Below are positions 26,901 to 37,100 of a DNA stretch of 64,000 bases, one piece after another; within the stretch, counting starts at the first letter, position 1, and every line of letters starts with the position of its first letter. The position numbers and the translations under genes were made by a program. The notes beneath the pieces are model-generated. The model was not told where the DNA came from. It did no database searches and saw only the letters and a list, made by a program, of their open reading frames with translations. This DNA comes from Diadema setosum. Taxonomy: Eukaryota > Echinodermata > Echinoidea > Diadematoida > Diadematidae. The stretch covers positions 7,366,641 through 7,430,640 of the forward strand of contig NC_092705.1 in the NCBI RefSeq assembly GCF_964275005.1, read 5' to 3'.

Positions 26901-28921
26901 ATGACCGGCACGGCTCCTGACTGGCCCAAAAAGCAAAGTCACCTTGGAGATGTGTTAGCACGCTACAATGATGGTAGGATCTAATTTCGGTGATTATTAT
27001 TATTACTATTTTTATCATTATCATCATAATTATTATATTAAGCTGAAACTAACACATTTTTCATTCATTCTCCGGGGTGTATATAAACAATCCAGCTGAG
27101 TTTGGACCTATAATCTTGAAATGGGTGAATCCTGTTCATGGTTCCAGATTCCTTCGATTACAGACATCCTGACAGACTTTAGAATCTTCGACCCACCGTC
27201 ACACACACACGGGTGCACGCCACGAGCTCGACACTGACGAATCATGCAGCCCGCGAACTATAAGATACTGAATGAAAAAGTCTAATGTGCTCGACATCAA
27301 GTAAAACGAGGCCCACGAGTTATACCTAGGAGGTACTAGGCGAGCTCGCCTAGTACCTCCTTGGTTATACGGTCCACCTGCTCGACACTAGGCAAAACGA
27401 CCTAAGAGAACGAAATTGCGTACAGGAAGTGCTGTTTGATACGACTCATGGGCCTTTTATGCAGTGTCGAACTCGTGGGCTGTACGACTCGTGGGATGAC
27501 CCCCCCCCCATACGCTTACACAGTTTTCTAGCTCTCTCGCTTCTGCCTTTTCTTCAATTACATAGGCATCCACCTGACTTTGTTCATTGAGCAGTTCGAG
27601 TACATAGGGTACTTTGCAGGCGAGGCGGGCGTACGTGTGGCCATCCATCCAGCCAACACCATCCCTTTGCCAGAGGAGAACGGCTTCACTATCTCTCCCG
27701 GACAGCAAACATCTGTCGCGCTCCGAGTAGTATGCTGTTGTTTTGATTAGTGTGCCTTGACCTAAGTTTGGTCGAAATACGAAATAGATTTAATGTTTCT
27801 GTCTCATGTAAGATATTCTTCAGTAAGAATTTGGTTAAACACGCGGCAGTCCCCAGTTTGAACTTCTCCAGTTTGAACTTCTCGGCGGAACCGAGGTGGG
27901 GGGGGGGGGGGGAACTCTGCCCCACTTTTTTATACAATACATGGGGAATATGAGCATACTTAGGGCGTAACCAAACACCTGTCGCGCTCCGAGTGGTTTC
28001 CTGTTGTTTAGATTAGTGTGCCTTGACCTAAGTTTGGTTGAAATACGAAATAGATTTAATGTTTCTGTCTTTGTAAAATATTCTTCAGTAAGAATTTGGT
28101 TAAACACGCGGCAGTCCCCAGTTTGAAATTCTCCACTACAGGGCCAGCGAAACCGAGGTGGGGGGGGGGGGCACTCGGCCCCACTTTTTGCACAATACAG
28201 GGGAATATGAGCATACTTAGGGCGTAACCACTTTGCCCCCCCCCCACTTTTTACACCAAGGTAGTGGAATCAGAAAAAAACTAACAAAAAAAAAAATAAA
28301 ACAAACAATAGAATGTGGTTAAGCTTTTGACGTTTGCCCCAGGGATCACTCGTTTCGACTGATCCCTGAGGTTACTCCAAAAGTTAGTGCAAATGAACAT
28401 TTTCACTCAAAATTCACTCCATTTCCACTCGAAACTCTATCTTTTCTGTTATTTACTTCCTCAAGAGTGAACATTTTCACTCTTTCTTTTTTTTTTTAGA
28501 GTAGACAGTTTTTTGACTTTTTTTTTCTTATGCAGGTGCGTAGCAGATCAATATGGAGAGTGAGCCCCTGGGCTTTTGCAACAACAGCAAAGTACAGGAT
28601 TAATAATATGGGCGTCTTGAAATTTACCATGATAACAGACGCTACCTCAGTTACCTCATTCAAATGGCATTGCAAAATGCTTAGTTTGATTGATATAATA
28701 TAGACTTAGAGTTAGATATCATTCATAAGCATGGGTGAGCTTGTGTGTAGGTATGTGTGTTTGTGTGTCTGTGTGTGTGAGAGATTTTTTTTTAATCTCT
28801 CCCGAACTTGATTTTTTTTTAAATCTCTCCCGAACTTGATTTTTTTAATTGGTTTGTGTACGACCGTTTCTCGTGTACGCTCTTTATATTATTTGTGTTT
28901 GTTGCCTTGTCTGTCCTACAA

Positions 28922-28953
<32 letters not shown>

Positions 28954-31089
28954 ATTGAATTAAAATTTGTATGTGATGCACTGTCGCTTTGCAGAGCAGT
29001 TCCGAGTGGGCTGAAAGGGCTTCCCTGCTAAAAGAAGACGGAATAGATGAATGGATAATGAATACATGAATATAAAAATATATAAAAGCAAATAAATGAA
29101 TAAATACACAAACACACAAATACATAAATAAGTAATTGAATAGAGGATGAATAAAACAGAAAAACTTCATTGTTTTCGTGCATCAAGGTGGAGATCAAGC
29201 GCAAAGAATGGCCATACAGCAAGTGCCTGGGAGATCACGTTAAGGAGAATTACGGGCCATTCAAGGGCATGCACTACACGTCGCAATTCTGTCTGCAGCA
29301 GTGCTACCAGAGGGTGCTGCTAGAAGAATGCGACTGTCAGTCCGCCCTCTACGCTACGACTGAGGGCAAGAATGCCACCACGTGCAATATTACCGACAGC
29401 TACCAGTGTAAGTCACCTTAACGCGTGATTTGCTCGTCATGCTTTCGTTGACGATTTTAGGGCGGATCATACCGCGATTAATTGTGCTATATATAGTAAG
29501 TTCTTTATCAACAACAAAGCCGCCATGCACTCAAACAAGTACACATCTTTAGTAGATGATTTGGCTAGTTAAGTTTCCCCTCCAGCGGTCATTTCAATTT
29601 GGTTCTAGTGCCCTGTATCTATTTATGGATACCACAGAGTTTACACTTCATCACGCCTCTCTCAGTTGTGAATTATTAAACATATAAAAATTGGCAAGCC
29701 ATGTACGAGCATGGATGGGGAGCTATATTGCACCCTGACCTTGATAAATTGTCGCTGTTTTCCCTTTATTAGCGTAAGTGACAGAAGAAAACATCAAACG
29801 TGAAAAAAGCACTGGCCAAAGTTTACTTATAACAGAGCAGAAGTTTGAAATTCTACTCTGCCTGTGAGAAGGAGTGTACATTCACAGAAAAAAAAACCCA
29901 ACAACAACAAGACGAGAAGTAGCCACTAGCCATATCAGGGAAAACATTGCAAACCGCGAAAAGGAGAAATAACAACCAAAGAAGGGAACACAACGCGGTC
30001 ATTATCATGCGCCGCGCAACTATATACGGGTTGCTATCAGTCATAGAGAAGCTACTCGGGCCTCGGTGACCCTTTGGTCAAGCAGTTGGTATAGATAAAT
30101 AATAAAATAAATAGAGATGAATAATGTTGCCATAGAGACAAAAAGCCTTTGCATGTCATACATCATTTTGCACGTTGTAAGAGACCTTTTTTTCTCTCTT
30201 CACTGAAGACGATTGCAAATTTAAAGTTGACGCCAATGCGGACGAAATTCGTCGTGATTGCAGCTTGAAATGTGGAGTACCTTGCACGTAAGCACAGCAA
30301 AATCTAAGGAGAAATAGTAATTGACTCGACTGATTTTTTTTTTTAGCATAACATCTCCATTTTTACGTCATTGCATTTAAATCCGTTTTAGTTTCGCTAC
30401 ATTTCATATTGTTTCCATTTGAGTTGTTTCTCCGTTTCAATAATTTCTCTTTCACTTTTGTATCATCAATTCTCTTTATCTTTATCAGTTATTCATTTAC
30501 TAAATTTCATCTTATTTTATGAGACTTTACTCCACTCATTGCAGAACTTCTTTCGTTTCCACTTTGTTTTTGCACTTCGCAAGTTTTCGATTTAATTTCA
30601 TTTTAAATTTCGACTCAATACTATATTTCAGTATCATTTCAATCTATCTAAAATATTTCAATTTCTATAATTTCTACTCCAGATTACAATTTCCATTGTT
30701 TACAGCACCTTTCTTTCTCTGTCAACTGCATTGATGTCGTCCATATTGTCACTTCCTGTTCACCTTTTGTTATTACTTTGCAACGATTTGGTTATGAATA
30801 GCATATCTCTTAACGGGGTATTCTCTATGCATGCTGCTGAATAAATTCTCACATTTCATTGTCTGTTTTTTTTTTGTATTATTTGATGGAAGATTATTAT
30901 TAAATCAACTTTTTTTTTCAGAAACTCAGTGTCTTATTTAGCATTTTCATTTTCCTCATACATTTACGGTCATGATTATTCTTAAAATTCTTATCATAGA
31001 ATTAGAAGAATGGTTGTTCTTGATGGAGGAATGTAATATTTCGTTAGCGATATTCATTGTATGATATAGTAATCGATGTATATATTATA

Positions 31090-31128
<39 letters not shown>

Positions 31129-34100
31129 ATGTGTGGGTTGCAGGATGCGTATGTGTGTGTGAGTACATGTATATGTATATAATCATATATAACTGCTAAT
31201 TATGACTATACCTTGAATTAAAACATTATTACACAATAAAACAAATTATATATTTGAATGTGAAGTGAAAACATTATTATGGAAAAACAGACAACGAAGA
31301 ATTTTGACTTGATGTTTGCACGCCAGGCCTCCTGTTTAATATATACGTCTGTAATATTAGCCCCTTTATAAGTTCGTTTTTATTTCATTGCTCTATATAC
31401 ATTGTTGCAGAGAATTCAACCTTGAGAAGACCATTTCTAGCACCATCTGGCCATCCGAAGCATACGAGGTATGAGTCCTAATAAACGCTTTCAGATTGTC
31501 CTTGACAGTGACTAGGGCAGTATAAATAATGATAGCAACATATAGCAGCAATGCCTGTGTTATACAGACTAGCTTCTGCAATGTTAGAACTTATTTTCGG
31601 GTGCCCCTACATGATCATTATCAATTGTGACATTATCAGGTACCAAATTATACACAGAGAGAACCGAGACATCCGGGTCTTCTTAATGTCAAGAGATAAA
31701 CGACTCGGACAGAGACTAGTTCCTGTCCAGTACGCGCGTCCAGTACACCGCGAGTCACTCTCATTTTGTATCATTCCATTAACTTCATACAACGTCACTT
31801 ATACGGAGGGAGAGGTAGCAGTGGGATGGCGGAGAAGAAGTGGCTGAAGAGAATCGAGGAGGAAGAGGTGGGGGAGGAGGGGGAGGGGGAGGGGGAGGGG
31901 GAGGGGGAGGGGGAGGGGGAGGGGGAGGGGGAGAGGAAAGTTTATCCTGTGTCATAATATGTCTTAAACGCTTCCCGTGTCCATCTCGTTGAAAACATGA
32001 CTTGCGCATCTCGCAGTATCAGCAGGTGCCGGATGGCTTCACCCTCCCCTTCAAACGTTTGGCTCTTAATAAAAAATTCGGGGAAAAAATGATTTTCAGA
32101 GGTTTCCATCCCAAGATTCTTTCCATGGCTATGATGATGCGTGTGTGTGTGGGGTGGGAGTTGGGGGCATTTAACTCTTGACCCAACAACGAGGATTCCC
32201 CCATTTAAATAGTCCGGTGCCCTCGACCCCCTCCCCCCCCCCACACACACACACACATCATAGACACTTAAAAATGTTCAGCTTTCTAGGATCTAGTGTG
32301 GCTTCCAGACCCTCTGTAATAGGAGTCCAGTTGGCAAAGGGTCTGGAAACCAGACTACCTCCAATCATAACATAGTTTCATCTTCTCATTTTAACATTTC
32401 TTGCCATGATTGTATATCATTTTAATCTGACATCGGTTTTAGAAGCTCAAGCCACTACTTTGTTGACACTCTTCTTCCACAGCTGTTCTTATACAATCGT
32501 TTACGAGATAAGAGCAAGAAAGCGGAAAACATCCTGACTGGTCTCCCTGAAACACGGTAAGATTAGTGGATACACGTCACAAATCCGACACCAACGAGTC
32601 TTACAGCCCACGAGTCATACCGCCCACGAGCCATACGGCACGACATCATAGTAACGGACTTAATGTACACAGCGTCGGTCTCGCGGGCCTTGTTTGCCTA
32701 CTGTCGGAACTCACTGGCCTTTTTTTTCTTAGTATCGGCCTCGTGGGCCTTGTTTGCCTGCTGTCGGACTCCATGGGCGTAAATCCCGGGGGGGGGGGGA
32801 TGGGGGGATATATCTCCCCCTGAAATGGAGGAGGGGGGGATGGCCTGTACAATCATCCCCCTCTGAATTCCGAAAAAAAAAATGGAGGAAGCAGAAATGT
32901 GATTGTATCAATTTTGGCATATTGCGTGACGTTTGTACGCCGGCCTTCAGACAGGTAACAGAGCTGGTTAATGTATACATAATTTTCTCAAGCGCTCGCT
33001 CGCTTCGCTCGCTCGCGAATAAAGTAACATCGACATAACCGTCGGCCTTATGCCAAAAGGGCCTTAACACCATAGACATTGTACACTATTAGTGCCCTTT
33101 TGGCATGAGGCCGACGATACTGTACAATGTAAGGTATGGCTCAGACGTTGACAACGTCACATAGTATAGGCCTACATGTAAACATGCTATGACGCGAGTA
33201 ACTTGGGACCATCTGCAAAATATGTACGAAAACAAACAAACAAACAATTAAAAAAAAAACTATATCGCCATAATTGAACCCCCTCCATTTCCTGAATCAT
33301 TCCTGAGAAACGACAGTGACTGGTGACTCAGTCAGGATACATCTATGGGCATACCCAGGGAAGATCAAGGGCGTCGAATCTATTGGGGGGGGGGGGGGGG
33401 GCAAAGGGGCATTTGCCCCGCCCCTACGGAAGTGTGTTTAGGCAGACAAATCATTTATCCCCCAAGCAATTCCCGAGATGAGGACAAATCTCGAACCTTC
33501 TTAATGGCAAATTGTCCAAATATCGCCAGAACTATGCACCAGATAGTTGTATTGCAATCTTAAACATGCAAAAGCTCCGCTATACAGGATCCCTTTCGAT
33601 AGACTTTGTACACTTTTGAGATTGACGTATATTTCCCTAATTTATCAAAGAGTGTGCAGCTCATCTTTCACTTAACAAAAGCACCCTCATATGCAGAGGC
33701 GTCGATGGGGGGGGGGGAATGGTTCCCCCATAAAAGTGGGACAAACAAAAGCGAAAAATATAGCCACAAACGGCAGTTTTTGGAGTGTAAAATGTCAACA
33801 TTTTAAAGCTCGCTCGCTCCGCTCGCTCGCATTTAATCGTTATGCCATTCTCCTGATGTTGCTGCCAGTGACTGACAGCAGTTGCGCCCGGTGCGCCCCC
33901 CTTAATTTCCAAAGCGAAAAATATAGCTACAAACGGCAGTTTTTGGACTGTAAAATGTCAAAATTTTGAAGCTCGCTCGCTTCGCTCGCTCGCATTTAAT
34001 CATGCCATTCTCCTGATGTTGCTGCTAGTAATTGCCAGTAGTTTTCGCCCCGGTGCGCCTCTTTAATTTCCAAAGCGAAAAAAAATACAGCCACAAACGA

Positions 34101-37100
34101 CAGTTTTGGGGTCTGTAAAATGTCAACATTTTCAAGCTCACTCGCATTTAATCATTATGCCATTCTCCTGATGTTGCTGCCAGTAACTGCCAGCAGTTTT
34201 CACCTGGTGCGCCCCCCCCCTTGATTTCCAAAGCGAAATAATACAGCCACAAGGGACAGTTTTTGGGACTGTAAAATATCAAAATTTTCAAGCTCACTCG
34301 CTTCGCTGCTCGCATTTTAATCGTTATGCCATTCTCCTGATGTTGCGTACTGCCAGTAATTGCCAGCACTTGTGCCCGGTGCGCCCCCCCTTAATTTCCA
34401 AAGCGAAAAATATAGCTACAAACGACAGTTTTGGGACTGTAAAAAGTCAAAATTTTCAAGCTCACTCGCTTCGCTCGCTCGCATTTAATCGTTATGCCAT
34501 TCCCCTGATGTTGCTGCCAGTAATTGCCGGCAGTTGGCCCGGTGTACCCCCCTTAATTTTCAAAGCGAAAAAATACAGCCACAAACGGCACTTTGGGGAC
34601 TGTAAAATGTCAAAATTTTCAAACTCGCTCGCTTCGCTTGCTCGCATTCAATCGTTATGCCATTCTCCTGATGTTGCATGCTGCCAGTAATTGCCAGCGC
34701 AGCAGTTGTGCCCGGTGCGTCCCCCCTTAATTTCCAAAGCGAAGAATATAGCTACAAACGACAGTTTTGGGACTGTAAAAAGTCAACATTTTCAAGCTCA
34801 CTCGCTTCACTCGCTCGCATTTAATCGTTATGCCATTCCCCTGATGTTGCTGCCAGTAACTGCCAGCAGTTGCGCCCGGTGCGCCCCCCTTAATTTCCAA
34901 AGCGAAAAAATACAGCCAAAAACGGCAGTTTTTTTACTGTAAAATGTCAAGATTTTCAAGCTCGCTTGCTTCGCTCGCTCGCATTCAATTGTTATGCCAT
35001 TCTCCTGATGTTGCTGCCAGTAATTGCCAGCAGTTGCACCCGGTGCGCCCCCCTTAATTTCCAAAGCAAAAAAATACAGCCACAAACGGCAGTTTTTGGA
35101 CTGTAAAATGCCAAAATTTTCAAGCTCGCTCGCATTTAATCGCTACACCATTCTCCTGATGTTGCTGCCAGTGATTGACAGCAGTTGCGCCCGGTGCGGC
35201 GCCCGTTGCGGCACCCCTTAATTCCCAAAGCGAAGAAGTATATCTACAAACGGCAGTTTTTAGACTGTAAAAGTCAAAATTTTCAAGCTCGCTCGCTCCG
35301 CTCGCTCGCATTTAATCGCTATGCCATTCTCCTGATGTTGCTGCCAGTGATTGACAGCAGTTGCGCCGGTGTGCCCCCCCCCTTAGTTTCCAAAGCGAAG
35401 AATATAGCTACAAACGGCAGTTATTGGACAGTAAAATGTCAACATTTTCAGTGTAAAAAGATTTCACCGTGGAGGGGGGAAACCCCCCTACCATACCCTC
35501 CCCCCCTTGCTTGCTTCGCTCCCTCACGATCTCATAACCGCTCCCCCTAAGATCAAATCCTGTCTATACACACGCCGGTGATAGACCCCACTATTTTGTA
35601 GGCCTTCGCAGTGATGTCGCACAGGCGGAGCAAGAGCTGAAATACCACGATTTAGTCATTCAATAATATATTGTGAATATTTCATTTTCTATTGGGTTTT
35701 TTTTTGTGGGAGAGGGATACACCCCCCCCCCATACACACCCTCCCCCCGTTCGGTCGCTCCGCTCCCTCTCACAGATATTTCAAAAACAAACTGATTTTC
35801 CGCCGCAAGTCATCTGATAAGCAAAAAAAAAACAACAAGAACAAAAAGTCTTCATATTTTTGCTGCCATTCTCCTCCCACTTTATATTTCTGCAAAAGAG
35901 TGGGACATCCGATCCCTGTAAAGTGTGTGTGTGTGTGATGGTGACCATCCCCCCCCCACTCCTCAGTACGGATTTACGCCGTTGCATGGACCTCTTTTTT
36001 TTTCTTAGTATCGGCCTCGTGGGCCTTGTTTGCCTACTGTCAGACTATTTGGCTTTACTTGTCTTGTGTCGAGCTTATGGGCTGTATGACTCGTGAATGT
36101 CGGGATATCCCAATACGATGAAATGGATTATACATGCTGCAGAAACATGATTTTTTTTTTCTATGTGTATAGTATCTGTGGTAAATGAATCTAAGCATGG
36201 TCAATATAATCTTAAACGTCTTAAAATTCTGATTATGGAATTTTGCGTATAACCAGGTGCTGTGCTCACTCTGACTTAAAAAATAGCTTTTGGGCATTCG
36301 TTTTGTCGTTACTGCTCGCCAGATCATTGGGTACATCTAATTTACTACCAACCATGAATGGGGGCTTCGCTTTAATGCAAGGGACTATGATTGCCCGGTA
36401 TAATGCAGATAGGTGGTTTGAACATCATGTGAAACATTATACAAAATACAATGATGCACAGGACAGAGTGGATCGGTGAGAATTGGATGCGCGAGTTTAA
36501 CTTTGGAACTGTTCAAACCCACTAGCGCAGCGAGTGGGTTTTAGACTGTTCCAAAGTTATACGAGAGCATCCAATTCTCACCGATCCACGAAATAGGCCT
36601 GTGCATCATCTGTGTTATAAAATGGACCCGTAAACTCATGAAATAGAATCATTTTCCCCATCATGCATCCGGTACACCTACAACACTATACAAGACTTGA
36701 GCCATGCGTTCAGACTTTACCGGACGCATGGCCATGCGTTCGGATTTAAGCGGACGCATGGCTCAGTGTGGATCAGTATAAATCAATGCATGACAATTGA
36801 CCAATCAGATCACAGAGATTCTAAAGCCCATTGTATAATCACTTTCTAATCATTTGATTATCTACCTTATATTCTGTGTTCTTTAATGTCTCATCTGTCA
36901 ACAGGGCAAACGTTGCGCGCCTTGTTGTTTACTACGAGCAACTGAATTACGAATCAATTCAGGAGCGACCTGTATACACGGTACGTATGTCATTCAAGAC
37001 GGGGTCATCCCACAAGACCGACACCCATGAGTCATGGATAACAACCCACGAGTCCTACAGCCCACCACTTCGACATTAGGCAAGTACAGCCCATGAGACT

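Larger units (their letters stand above)
32773..35978. mobile_element. 3.2-kb composite insertion bounded by GGGCGTAAATCC / GGATTTACGCC
   Basis: The left edge GGGCGTAAATCCCGGGGG and right edge CGGATTTACGCC are inverted copies. The interior holds several poly-G/poly-C blocks (32791, 33384, 33708, 35725), GCTCGCTCGCTTCGCTCG-type palindromes, a 22-bp inverted pair (33041-33114) and the 164-bp minisatellite. It has no intact coding frame of known type. Confidence 0.55.

Noticed and set aside
31766..32009. Gly-Glu and poly-Pro frames
   Set aside because: Translation of the (GGGGGA)n minisatellite.
33691..35550. Several 83-121 codon frames in both strands
   Set aside because: They run through the 164-bp minisatellite and stay open because units repeat; composition follows the repeat, with no start context or domain.
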